This document shows positions 25,301 through 37,999 of a stretch of DNA of 64,000 nucleotides, one piece after another. The position numbers and the translations under genes are program-made. Each line of letters begins with the position of its first letter. Within the stretch, counting starts at the first letter, position 1. The stretch is taken from the NCBI GenBank assembly GCA_021397835.1, contig JAJFZO010000742.1:1869001-1933000 (forward strand), given 5' to 3'. Origin of the DNA: Moringa oleifera (Eukaryota > Streptophyta > Magnoliopsida > Brassicales > Moringaceae). The notes under the pieces are model-generated. The model was not told the DNA's origin, did not search any database, and saw only the letters and a list, made by a program, of their open reading frames with translations.

Positions 25301-25571
25301 CAAGGGGCACAACAACAAAATAAACAAAAGGCTCTTAAAGAAAACTGTATTTGATACAAAAACAGAAAATGTCTGGATTACATAAAAATGAGGAAATTTT
25401 TTTTAACTCTTTTAGCTTCCCCGAAGAAGTATACAAAAGAATCACCATAATTACAAGTGCTAACTTGCCAAAGAATTAACTAATATTGGCAGCTTTCTCC
25501 CCGACAGCAGCACTATAACTCTTATCTAAACAGTTGAATGATCCATGGGAATATACAGTGTAGTGTCTTCA
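22396..25571. other. Intergenic region between two convergent genes
   Basis: The first few hundred bases are probably the 3' untranslated part of the phosphopantetheinyl transferase gene, and the last 200 or so that of the ADA3-like gene. In between, composition is more balanced than in other gaps, but no frame over 112 codons exists and none resembles a known protein. Candidates at 23604-23798 (-) and 24857-25195 (-) lack domain features and support. Confidence 0.5.
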
Positions 25572-28500
25572 TCAGAACATATTCAACTCTGACAGGTCAT
25601 CCATAGGTATGTCAAGACCCATAAGGTCAAGATCTTGCAAATTATCATCATGATCTTGCAAACCATCATCATCAAGATTGAAAAAATCACCACCTAGTCC
25701 TATGGAGTCAAATTCATGAAGCTGCAACTCTATGGGCTCCTTGAGTTCTTGAGAAGAATCCTGAGGAATGCTAGAAGGAGTAGTCAACCCAATTTCACTT
25801 TTCTTGTTGCTACCGTTGGTAACCACTTCTCTAGAACCACTAGTAGCAGAGAACACCGAATCAGATGCTTCTGTGAGCTTGTTAACAAATCCATTCCCTG
25901 AACTTGTTGGCTGAGTTGTTTTCTGCTTGGGCTTTGATTTTGTTTTACGCTCTCCTTTACAATTAACTACAGCTCCACGCCCAGCTTTAATAACAGATGT
26001 TTTTACTAATACATCTTTGTCCCTTTCCCTCTCACTTCTTTTTCCTTTAGCTCCACCAGGAAGAGTGTTAACAAGAGATGATGCAGCTTTCAGAGAAGCA
26101 CTGCCACCAACATCATCAAGCAGTACTTCCTTCTTCTTACCTCTGTTTAATATTGGCCCAGTTCTGGCAAACTCCTGGTCAGAGGAGTGGCCAAGAGTTC
26201 CAACCAGGTCAAGTGAACCCCTGCCAACTTTATCTCTACGGATATCAATCCACTCAGCCCTACTGTGGAAAGAACCTGCAAAGATAGAAAACCTCATTAT
26301 TAAACATATTTAATCTGAGAAGCAAACATGGGGAAGTAAATAGTGTTTGAAACAAATGCCTAAGATGATGTAAACACAGTAAACAGGTTGACTGCATTTT
26401 GCCTTGCCCTTTTGGTAGGTGCATGAGTAGAACCTTTAGTTCAGTCCTCATATGTCCTTTCTACATCAAAAGAAAAGACAAAGTGGTCCTGAACCAGACA
26501 TCTCCATAATTTATTGTTATAGCAAACTTGGAAAAGCATAGAATACATCTTGCCCAAAGTACAAACGTGGTAAAAGTGAGGAATACTTAGATTACAGATA
26601 TCATCTACAGAATTATAATAAAAATTATGGACAGAAAGGCAAACCTGAGGCCCCAGACTCTGCTTGAGAACTACGAGTTGCAGTCTGCATATGCATTCCC
26701 TCATATCCTCGAGCAGGTGCAGCAAAAAGGACATCTTGGAGTGAAGGCTCAGAGAAGCAACTTTGGCCTGATTCTTCAAATTTATGGCATCGAGCAAGAA
26801 TCCTCGTCATAAAAGCCAGGGCAACTTGTTTTGAAACTTTGGTGACCCCACTTTTTGAAGTGCTACTTCCTCGGGTGGCCTGCCATCATAGGCCAAAGAG
26901 TATTTAATGCATCATATATGAATGAAATTTTAAAACATTGAGAAGAACGATTTGGCAGGTTGAATACATGCAGGCATTTATAAGGACAAACACCATTCCA
27001 TAGATATCAATCATCATGAAGCATGTCATGAGAACATATGTACATTATATGAACTACCTTGCATAATTAATCCAAGCCCCTCAGTGTCCCTACACTCCCC
27101 ACCCCAACCTCAAAAATAAAAAAATTAAAAAAAAAAGTGAAAAACCAAAAAATACAAATATCAATTTTTTAAAGGGGAAAAAGTACATAATACATATATA
27201 AAATCTAACCAAAACTTTAACCTTATTCTAATGCTACAAGGGGCTCCCTTGCACTAACCTTTAACAAAGGTAATCTTACCAATCCAATGTCATATATAAA
27301 CATGGAACTAGATCTTATTGGGTAAAAGAGACTCTTAAAAAGATGGGAAAAGAAAACTATAAGCTTGATGAAATTCATATCAAGATCTAGTAGTGGTTTG
27401 AAGATGGTTGAGTGATTCGATAGACTAATTCTTTTTTAGTAAAATCCTAAAGACTAATTAGATGCATAATAAATAAAAAAGAATACGGTAAAGGTTATTT
27501 AAAAACTCAATGATATTGATGTTCAAAAGTGACAAATCCAACCTTGAATAATCAATTTGTACCAAATCAAACTTCCATTCCACTCAATATCAATGTCGTT
27601 AGCTTCAAGGGGTAAAATTAGTTAAGGGACAAAAGAAAAAAGAAAATGCAATAGGTACATCAGAAAATCATTAAGCAACAAAGAAACTAAACCAAAAAAT
27701 CTAAACAAACTAGTTTAACTTTTATGTCAATGCACAAACAATGTGCTTCACTTTTGACGGTGATTGATAAAACAACCAACATTTTTCATAGCAGAGAGTT
27801 AACTGCATATCTTCTTGTTTCTTTGTTAAACGGAAAATTGCTCTTACTTTTGTGAAATATTCATATCAACAGTCATTGAAGTATAAACTCTTTGAACTTT
27901 TGGATAAAGAAATTTATTAGACAAAGTTAAAGCCTTAGCAACAAGGAAAAAGGCTTCAACATTTTTCTTAATCATCAAGAGATAGCTGGAGCTTTACCAA
28001 CAGGCACAAGAGCTTCTAAATTTTCCTTGACCTTCAATATCACTAATATTTATGGGTATAACTTTGTGCTCTCAAACCTTTTTCACTTTAAAATAAAGGA
28101 AATTTACAAGAAAAACCCTCAGTAAGATTCATGATCTAAAAACCCATAAAATAATTTCTTGATCCAGTAAACCCATAAATAAATTCTCTAAACTAAAAGA
28201 CTCAACTGAGAAGGTCTGTCAAAACGATTGAAGCCCAGCCATAATCAACACATATCCAACACAAAAACTACTTTGACAAAACCACTCACTATATTAATTA
28301 ATATAGGGCTGGAAATTTTCCCTTTAAGACAGCAATGCATGAGTTGAGAAATGCATTGGAATAATTACTACTTGGCTCTAATGATTGGTCACTATGAACA
28401 CAAATCTTTACAGTCATGAAATCCTCCCTGTTGCCTCACCAAAGGCTATACGGATTCGAAATGAGGCAATAGTTGCACCAATACATTGGAAACAGACAAA

Positions 28501-31500
28501 TAATTCCAAGCATCTCAACTTCCCCATAACACTTACGTTTACAAGAAACCACCTATTAGGTGCAAGAAAACGTAGTTATTTTTGGTTCATTTTAAGGGCA
28601 CTTTAATCTAATGAATCAAAATCTCCAAATAGTGCTTGTTGCCAACACTGAGGTTAAGGGTTTTACGGATAAAAATAAGTATCTTTTAATCTAAATGGAT
28701 TTATAAATTAAATTCTTGAATGGATTTTGCTACTAACAATCAGGTTAAGGGTCTTATGGATAACCAAAAAGTATTACTCCCTTAGGCTGAAAAGATTTAT
28801 GGAGTCAAGACTCTTCAGACTGAAAATTCTTTACAGGCTTTCCTTTTGTAGTTTTCCCTTTTCAATAAACAAACACATTTCTTAGAAGCAAGCAGAAGGC
28901 TCAGTATTATATTACCAGCTGCTTTCTATAAGCCAGCTCGACGATCCTGTCCATGCCAACCTGCTCACGTTCCCTGCAAATTAACGTGCAGTTTTAACTT
29001 GGATGATGACGAAATAAATTGACTAGAATGAAAGTGAGAATCATAACTCAGAAAAATTACTAAGTTACTGAATAACGTACCGTTTTTCCACTCTTTTGAT
29101 TTCTTCCATTGATTTAAGTATTTCGCTCAAATGATCCTTCCTTTTAACAACCTACAAAAATTCAGTAAGACAGAAGTAAAACGCATTAAAAATTCTGAAG
29201 AGAAGAAAATGACTTGACTTTACTGTTCTAACAAGTTTGTAGGAGCAGTTCCTTGTTTTTGTGTCAAACAAGATCCAGGAACAGTTCCTTGAGGAAGCAA
29301 ATTACAGAAACAATGCCTAATTACAGTGATATAAATGTCTTGGACAATAGGATAAATTCAAGAAAGAGAAACAATAACCCGTTTCTGAAGTTCCTTTTGT
29401 AGTTCAACAATTTCTTGATCGACCGTTTCATCCTCCCCATCAGCCAGATCAGGCTGACACAGCAACCGCACATACAACCAAAAAAGGTAAAATTGTGAAT
29501 TCGCATATTTTACAACAGAGCAAGAACAAGCAAGAAGGAGAAAAGGAAGAGAGAGAGAGAGAGAGAGAGAGTAAACAATTTCTGCTGTCCAACAATGTTA
29601 AACTAGCAACATACCGTGAACAAATAACAAAGCAAATTCACTTCACTTTGCTCAAAACAAAATGCTTTAAATGTTATATCATTGCATATAAAAATTTAAA
29701 TTTACCACTGCTTCCAGAGAAATTCCAATGCTCTGCAGCTCCAACATGAGTTTGTCCTCCAAGCACATTTTCTCATATTGGCAATCAACGTAAGGAATAC
29801 CAGAACCATCTATCTCTATGGGTACTGGCCCATCAACACCATTTTTGGAGAGTTCTGGAAATATCCCAATCTCCAAGTTACCAAATCCATGACCATCTTG
29901 CAAATAATCTTCATGACACAGTTCATTGTGAATGCTCATGCCGATATTTACGGAAGTGCTCCCGTTACAAGAAGGTCTGCCAACAGAGTATTGCTCCTGG
30001 GCCTGACGTTGCAACACAGACTCATGTTCCAATACGATCCTATCCCTCTTTCTGAGCTCATCATTAATAGGGACACAGGTACCACCAGAAGAATGATTTC
30101 CATAGTATTGAAAAGACATACTAATCCCACCACCATTTTCTTCAAATTCTTCAGTTTCATCTTCCACAATAAGAGCCGCCAACACTCTTTGGTACAGTGG
30201 AGTAACTTTGTTCTTTCTTTCTAAGCCTAATCTTCTGCTAGAAGTACCATTTCGTTGAGCTTGGTCAACCAAATCAGCCGTCATTGCTGGCTCATGTGAA
30301 TCAATTTCAACATGCAAGTCCTGCTCTTTTTCTCCTAGAACAACAGCTTCGGATAGAAAATCTTCATCATGGACAAGATTACCCTGATAAAACAATGACC
30401 TCAGAAACAACACAAAAGGAACCACAAACCACATGGAAATCAAAATTAGTAGTGCTCTACACATGTTTCCTTTCATTTTGCATCCTTTCATTTTGCAGCA
30501 GAATAAGAAATGAAACAATTCAGCAGTAGAAGGCAGACCCAGTTTAAGATAACAGTTGAGATGTCTAGTGATTTCGCCATGTATAACACATTATGTGGTG
30601 CAAGTAGAAGATATGAGAAAATTTAAGATGATTATTGAGTGGAGTTCATATTTTGAAGACTCATGCCACCCAAACATGAGATGCCCACACCACTACTGGA
30701 TCAGAGATGAAAATTTTTAATAATGAGTTGAATTTTTCAACAAGCATTTGTGTGAGCAAATCCTAACAATTCACAGATAGAGAGAGAGGTAATGGAGGTT
30801 AAGACTGCTAATTGCCAAAATCAAGAGACTGCAAAAAGATCGTAGACAAATTTACTAGGATTCAGTCTCAGGCTGTCATATAACAGTCCACTTTTAATCA
30901 ACAAAATCTAATAGTCTACACACCGTAAGTTGATCTTAGTCACATCCTCTCCTCAAAAGACGAAGAAAAAACTGTAGGGGAGGGCATTAAAACATCCCAA
31001 GTAATCGCAATGTATGATAGAATAGGATTGGTTAGCCTTCAAGAATTTGAAGTTAATTATTGGAATTGCATGCTAAGAAAATGGTATTCCAAAAATTAAA
31101 GAGCATCAAGGGTGGCAAATTTTATATAAATTGTAAGTTCAGCTTCCAAATGCTGCAAAAAACAGCAAACTTCCAAGTAAAAAAAATCAATTGACGGAAC
31201 TATGATCTTCCAAACACCAAGCAAGATAAACATGGCTAAAAGATGAATCCTAAGGTACCAAAACAAGATATTGAACAAGCAGCTAGGTGCTCTCAGCATT
31301 ACCATGATATTACTGCCATGGCCACAAATTTGAGATAAGCAGTCATTGAGCTCTTCCGTAGCTTTTAGCTGATCCCAGAAAACAGCACAAGAGTATTTAC
31401 AAGTTAACAATGATATAAAGAAAAATAGTGTTTTTTATCCAGTAAAAAAAACACATATATTGAAGTGTGATAAAAGGCATCTTCGACATAGTTATCACCT

Positions 31501-34500
31501 GCTGCTTCAAATACGATGTATCCTCTAAGGTGGGAGAAGCAAAAATTGGATCCATGTGCTTCCAGAATGAAGAAGAACAGGCAAGATCTGGAAGAAAGAG
31601 AGCAGCAGGGGCAAACAAGAGGAGAAAAAAGAGCAATACTTTAACATGAATATATACATATGGATAAAGACATACACAGTAACATGAAAGGAAAAGAAAG
31701 TTCACATCAGACACGCACAGCTAGCATTGCAAGCAAACTTGGCAGCAGCCAGAAGGTCTTCGCGATCATCATCCACTTCACCTAGAACGTTGAGAAAAAA
31801 TAATACATCACCAATACTTTTCAGCAGAACAATCCATTATATACAATTCAAGAATAACTACAATAACAGAGACTTTGTTGACCAAAAATCACAACCATGT
31901 AAGAAAATGAAAGGAACCTAAAAATGTTAGAAATAGTGCAAGATCCATATCTGCACAAATAAAGCTGGGATTTCAATACTACACTAATTTTCAGGCATTG
32001 AGCTGACCTTCAAGCATTATACCTGGAGAGATATAAATGGAGCCTATGAGCCTTAAACTCTTTTCTATCTCTAAAAACAAAATTTCTAAAATAAATCAGA
32101 TCCTTCAAGCATCACCATCAAGGAGGCATAAAAGATGGTTCAAATAAATAAATTAGCATTTATTTGGACTGGTTTGAATAGTACCCATCAAATCAGCAGA
32201 ACCAGTTTGTGTAAGTCCTAGACGAGTAAAGGCCTTTCTATCTGACAGCTTCTTCAGAGGGGGACGCCCTGACTTACTGAAAAAAGTAAAACGTATGGAT
32301 AACAAACACTAGTCAAAAATATGTAAAAGGAAAAAAAAATAAGAAAACCTTCATCTAATTGCAGAGAAAGATAATACCTCCCACTCTTATCAGAACCAGG
32401 CCTTGCATTTTTAAGTGGCTTGGTTGAGGCTGTATTTTCCAGTTTCTCCCTCATTGGAGAACCATTTGCTCGGGGAAATGATGAACCTCTACCACTCCTT
32501 CCTTGTCTCCGAACACTGTCTCCAATCTCTTCCTTCATTTTGTTCTTCTTAGAAAGCAACACAGAAGGACCCACATTCTGAACAGCACCTTGAGTTCTTC
32601 CCTCAGCTTCACTACCATATGGTCCTTTCTCTTTCAATCTACTATCACGATTTTCACCAGCAGTAGATTCTTCACTTTCTGACAGTCTGGCAGGAGAACA
32701 AACATTTTCATTTTTCACCTTAATTTGTTGGGTGCCACTAGCCACACCCCTACCGCAAAGCAAGCTGTTGACCCCACTAGATGTTATTCTACCACTTAAA
32801 TCCGAAGACAAACACCCTTCTGGCGGTAATTGTGTGTCTTCATGATTCGAGACAGGCGACATTAGATTTGCTCTCCTAGTACGTGAACTCTTCTGTGGTC
32901 TCTGACCAACCCACTGAGCCATTGGGGGAGATGATGATCCAGTGGGCAATGGACGCTTGCGGTTGTTTGCTGCACTCAATGGTTGAACTTTGTTTCCAAT
33001 TGGCGGCTGTTCCCACCCATCTTGTGCTCCCGAAAGCCGAGAAAAATTAGAAGAGGAGTTGGCTACCATTATTGGACTAGTTCGAGGTGCCCTTGAAGCC
33101 TTCCCTTTGGTCACCACACCAAGATTGCCTACATTATTATCCTCACGCATATTTAACCTGAAAAAAGCAATTATGAAGAAACCATATATCAGAAGAAGCT
33201 AGGACAAAATAATCCAAACCAGACAAATAAAAGGCTTCAACTAAATGTAAATGCTTAGGTGCCAACTGCCGGCATAATGATCATAAGACTTCCTGCTCAA
33301 AAGAAAATATTGAGTATAAAGAATTCATTACATACTTATTGTTTCCTTTTGCTATGATTCGGTCCTTAGTTGAACCAGTAGGGAAATGCCTTGAAAAGGA
33401 AATCTTTTCCTGTTCACCCCTGGGTGTCACACGAATATTTGCATTAGCAGGCAGGGAAATGTTCTCTAACTTATTTACACCATTGGTACCATTAGAAGAT
33501 CCTGATCTGCAAGAGGTACAAGGTTACATTAGTATATCATGCTTTGTTTTTTAGCACATTAGCACATGAACAGAGCACAACTTGAAAACAGTGAACAACG
33601 AAAATATCAAAAGAAATCCAAAAGAACAACTAGTATGACTATTTTCATAAGAAAACTCTTAACAAAAATGATGTACTATTGAACTTAGATGCAATATGGT
33701 CCAATACGTATAGAAGAAAAATATATAAACAACTAATAGCTTCACTCTCATGTGGTCATCGATCCCTTCCCTTCCCCCACAAAAATGAAGGAAATAGAAA
33801 AAAAACAAATATTGATGATGCCAGGAATGAAAACAACAATGGTAATACCACAATCCTAAGAGAGACCAGCTTTTGTTTTCTAGCAGTAGAATTGTACTAA
33901 GTCCAGGTTGGGACAAAACCAATTTTAAAACTTTCTGTTCTTTCTCAGTAGGAGGTGGGGGAAGGAGGAGCTGGCATCGGGAATTCCATACTATAATATC
34001 CCAAGTACATTTCAAACCTTTAGACCCATAGATAGAGAAGGCCATTGTAACCTATATTCATTTTCTTCTATCTTAATGGATCACCTAAAGTCCACACTAA
34101 AACTATGTACATAGAAAAGTATATGTATATATATTTGTTACTTGTACTATGATCCCAAGAAAGAATGATGGGACCATATAGAAATATTTTTCAAAATTCT
34201 TTGCCAAGATAAATAACTTGATCAGAAATTTCAAGTGCATAAAACACCCAAAACTAGCATGTTTTCAATTACCTGACCCCTTGGGAATCAAAAGATTGCA
34301 GTCCAGGATCATTGTTAAGCTTATTATGCATAACTCGTTTAATCTCTCCATCACCATCGACAGATCTCGTGAAAACAGCACCTACAGAACGTTTCCTTTT
34401 CATTTTCTTCTCCCATCCTTCTCCTCCCGCAGGCAATCTACGAATCTTTTCTTCAGCAAGATCAGAACCTTCACTACCATCCTTCAGCATCTCTTTATCT

Positions 34501-36600
34501 TTTCCCATAAGCACGGGCAGCCTAGCAGAAGGGTTGCCTCGGCCCTCAGCCTTACAAAAATTAAATAAGAAGGTAAGGACTAAGGGCACTTGATGAGATA
34601 TAAATGATACCAGAAGATATAGTAACTATTTGATAGATCTAGCAATTTATGGCAGTTACATATTTGATAGATATGGAGCTACAAATAGAACCAAATAATG
34701 AGGCATTCATGTGTCTCATCAAATTTACATCTTACCAAATTTAACAGAGTTTTGAGCAACGTTATTTAGATGTCTTTTTCTTCTACCAAGTAATCCACTA
34801 GACTTTACACTACTAATTTTCAGACAACTGAGGATCCAACTTGAAACCAAATGACCAACATATGGATTCTTTTGCCACCGATCAAAGGCATAATTCTTGA
34901 GAAAAAGAGGTGCAACCATGTCAGAGCAATTTGGAGGATCTTTTTTTTTTTTTTTTTTTTTTGGTTTTCGTGGTTCACTTCCTGAGCATTTTCTACAACT
35001 GCTAGTGCCTACATAGTTATGTGCTGAACATCTGTTCTACAATTTAATCTCCCCCATTTTATCTGTCTGTTCTTCTCCCATCTCCTATTGCTTCGCAAAT
35101 TGAAATAAAAAACAACTATTGCAGTTACTAATTGTCAAAAAAGCCTGAGCTAACCATAACATACCAAAAAAATAAAGCAACCACTAATGGTTTACACAAC
35201 CCACTTCCAGTGGGCAGACCTAGCATAAACAGGCCAAGCATATGAGATCTGAAACCAAGGAAAATTTAAGAATCATAAATCAGTAACAAAAACTGAAGAT
35301 CTCGTGAACATCGGAGCTATGGCTCTTACTCATGCTAGTTGCCCATTGTCCAAAAAGTTTAAATGGAAGAAAACTGACCAAAATCATAAATGAAGCATGC
35401 TTAATCAAACAAATAATCACCAATAAGGCCGTTTATATACATCAAGTGGCACATATTTGTGATATAGCATGCAACAATTATAAACAGATATGGACGACTT
35501 TCCAAGTAATTCAAAAAAAAAAAAAAAGTACACATAGTTGAAAGATAAAATTTTATTCAACAAAAAGGAAGTAAAGCTCTAACAAATGATGCATACGAAC
35601 CCGAAAGTCTGCCATTGAAGAGCGCATGCGCTTGTTAAGGACAACATTCTTAGTTCTATCCTCCAGCCGTGAAGTTACTAGATCTGAAGGATTTCGTTGC
35701 AACAAAGTTCCCATCTTCAACAAATTAGATCCACCTGACCTTTCATTAGTCACCATTTCATTCCTCTGCTGCTTCTTTGGATTAAAAGCTTCACAATACT
35801 TGTTCAGTCGTTGTAAGGATTCATCCAACTTCTCAGCTCTATCCCTGACCAGAAGAATAATGCATCTTCACCAAAAGACCAATCAAATGATAACAAACAA
35901 CTAAACAATTTCATGTCAGGTTCACCCATTTAAAAAAAGAAAGAAAATCATGCTTGTTTTAGGTACATGTCCAGCAACACATTCTGACGATAACTTTAAT
36001 GTCAAAACACATAAAAGAGCATTAATAGCATCAAGTCACAGTAGTAAATACTTAGAAACTAATCAAACATAAGCTAGCAATACAATAGCAACATAATACT
36101 TTCAGCAAAGCTAGCATATTAATAACGATAACCCCAAAAAAAAAAAAACAGTAATAATGATAATAACAATATATATATTACCTGGCCTTCATAGAGGCAT
36201 CCAACACACTTTTTTTGAACCGTTTTAGTTCCTCTGTAGCCACAGGAGGGGGAGGCTTCAAATGAGCAGCACCAAAGGAATTGTCTTCTGTAGTACCACC
36301 CAAAGAAATACCCAAAACTCTCCTTAACTCACCTGACCGTGTATATGTTTGATCCTCCATTGCAATAGGATCTAACATCAACCACTGAGATAAGAGGGGC
36401 ACATCTCCCACAATGGTAGCACTCCCGCGGGACGTGCCAGTCCCACAAAATATCCTGCTCTCATTGCCTTCACGGAAGCTTCCAGATCGATCCAGACTTG
36501 CATTAGGATAATTCCCCCTCTGTCCATTCATGTAGTTTCCACCAAAAGCGAATTCCTCTGCACTAGCTGAACTCAACTCAAATCTCACATTACCCGCCAT
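25572..36600 (-). CDS. ADA3: ADA3-family subunit of the SAGA/ADA histone acetyltransferase complex, 15 coding exons, 1340 aa
   Basis: Exons in transcript order: 36600-36182, 35844-35601, 34550-34273, 33506-33336, 33157-32378, 32276-32185, 31781-31719, 31587-31499, 31368-31303, 30383-29706, 29453-29379, 29151-29081, 28973-28916, 26879-26645, 26275-25572. All use GT/AG and keep one frame to the stop. The protein starts MAGNVRFELSSAS, carries 'NYPNASLDRSGSFREG' at residues 30-45, and has a long basic, serine-rich low-complexity middle. A helical Ada3-like segment follows (about 965-1030: 'EIVELQKELQKR', 'EQVGMDRIVELAYRK'), then 'KVSKQVALAFMTRILARC', and the protein ends in an acidic, Asp-rich tail. 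This layout fits the plant family I remember as Arabidopsis At4g29790/At2g19390, described as ADA3a/b. ADA3 links the GCN5-ADA2 acetyltransferase module in the nucleus. The family is firm; the ADA3 role rests on the C-terminal resemblance and memory. Confidence 0.88.
26880..28915 (-). other. Largest intron of the ADA3-like gene (2.0 kb)
   Basis: Bounded by a donor after 28916 and an acceptor before 26879 on the - strand. The interior is AT-rich with no exon-like frame. It is far longer than most other introns of the gene; old insertions are likely, but no terminal repeats were recognised. Confidence 0.75.
29547..29571. repeat. (GA)n microsatellite in an ADA3-like intron
   Basis: Uninterrupted GA run of about twelve units inside the intron between exons ending at 29706 and starting at 29453. 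Confidence 0.9.
34941..34962. repeat. Poly-T tract in an ADA3-like intron
   Basis: Run of about 22 T on the + strand, hence poly-A on the transcript strand, in the intron 34551-35600. It could be the tail scar of an old retroposed sequence, but no such body was recognised. Confidence 0.85.
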
Positions 36601-36756
36601 CAGTCAACGATGAGGGAACCAATTCATGGCTACAAAGGATTGCTTCCTCAATGACTTGTTTCAGTTACTTAGGAAATTCCCTCTAAAGCAGTGACTTTTG
36701 GCAGGTGATCTGAAGAACAGCCATGCATCCATAATGACATGCCAGAATCACAGCAC

Positions 36757-37561
36757 CTGAAAGGCGTTCATATCTACAATACCATAAGCTAATTAGTCTG
36801 ATACATACTTGGTTCAAGACATTGTTTCAGTACATTCCACTAGAAGTGAATTTATAGAAGTGCAATGAAACAGTAGAACAGAACCTGTGACCAAATAACT
36901 AACATGACCAACCTAATAACCAACATAACTGACTCTCCCTTTTGTAAATCAGAGCACCTAGGAAAAGAAAAGAAAAGAAAAACAACTTAAAGGTTAACTT
37001 CTCGGTCCATTTTACTTCCAGAAAAGGAAAAATTTCAACTCTAAGTAAGAAAAAGGTACATCATGAATAGTCGCAACTCCTATTTTTCAATTGCTAAATC
37101 AAAAATTAAACTTCTAAAAATATTCTATTTTAAATTTCTTCTTCTTCCCACATTTTTCCCAGCACTCCAACCGAGCTAAACACTACAAGGAATCCAGCAA
37201 CTACATTTACCTGCAAATTAAATACAAATGCGCACAAATGAAGACAACCCGAACAAACTAGGAGGGTAAGCTGCATTTCAGCAGGCAAATCAGAACAATT
37301 CAAACAAATTTCGAATAGAACTGAAAAAGGTTTTACCAAACTCAGCACAAAAGCAATTAAACCAGAGAATTCAAAATTCCCTCGAATGCGAACTCACAGA
37401 ATCCCTCAGAACCAAACAAACAACATATGAACCCTAAATGGAGCAAGAAAAGTTTCCTGTGTTTTCACAAAACCACCTGAAACGAACCATAATTCCCCCC
37501 GCCCTAAAGGAAGGAAAGACAAAAAAAGCTAAAAAGAAACAGAAAGCAAGCAGACACGTAC
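36757..37561 (-). other. Leader intron of the ADA3-like gene
   Basis: On the - strand a good donor (GTCG before GTACGTG) ends a leader exon at 37562, and a good acceptor (TTTCAG before GTGCTG) starts the next exon at 36756, 156 bp before the start codon at 36600. No ATG-initiated frame links to the coding sequence from further upstream. An 805-bp intron in the 5' untranslated region is common in plant housekeeping genes, often raising expression. Confidence 0.65.
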
Positions 37562-37562
37562 C

Positions 37563-37990
37563 GACATTGATCGATCGGGTACCGTACGAGATCGACTTGT
37601 AATGACAGAAAAAACAAACCCAGAAACAATTTAGGGTTTTTTTAAAACTTTTTTAGAGAGAGAAGGTGCGAAGTACTAGGAGCCCCTGAAGCAAGTCCGC
37701 TTGGAGATTCTTGAGAGAGAGAGAGAGGCGAGGGACCCACGACAGCATTTAAAGGCTAAGTGGTAGAAGAGAAGGACAGTGACGCTAAAATCAGGGCCCT
37801 TTTATCAGGTTTTTCTTCTTTGTTTCCTCTTACGTTTGGATTTTGGAGATGGTCCCGTCAAGTTAGACAGATTTTGCGAAACAGAGAGAGAGAGAGTCCC
37901 TCCAGTTTGTCCTCCAGGGAATCTTCTTTCTTTTGCACTTTTTTCTTCCCAATTTCTCTCTTTGTTTTGCTTACATGATCAGTCTGTCCT
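37563..37990 (-). promoter_or_regulatory. Leader exon and core promoter region of the ADA3-like gene
   Basis: The region 37650-37960 holds several GA/CT runs (about 37656-37665, 37711-37727 and 37881-37896) and no clear TATA box. This is typical of broadly expressed plant genes with pyrimidine-rich starts. The transcription start is probably near 37650-37750, inferred from the leader-intron donor at 37561. Short + strand frames here are low-complexity and are not taken as genes. Confidence 0.45.
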
Positions 37991-37999
37991 GCTTGGGCT

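Noticed and set aside
25927..26313. A 128-codon + strand frame
   Set aside because: Antisense shadow of the last ADA3-like exon.
29778..30224. A 148-codon + strand frame
   Set aside because: It is the antisense shadow of the large ADA3-like exon 29706-30383.
31096..31410. A 104-codon - strand frame as its own gene
   Set aside because: Only 31303-31368 is coding, as a short ADA3-like exon; the rest is intron read-through.
33659..34045. A 128-codon - strand frame inside the ADA3-like gene
   Set aside because: It lies in the intron 33507-34272; including it would break the clean exon join, and it shows no domain features.
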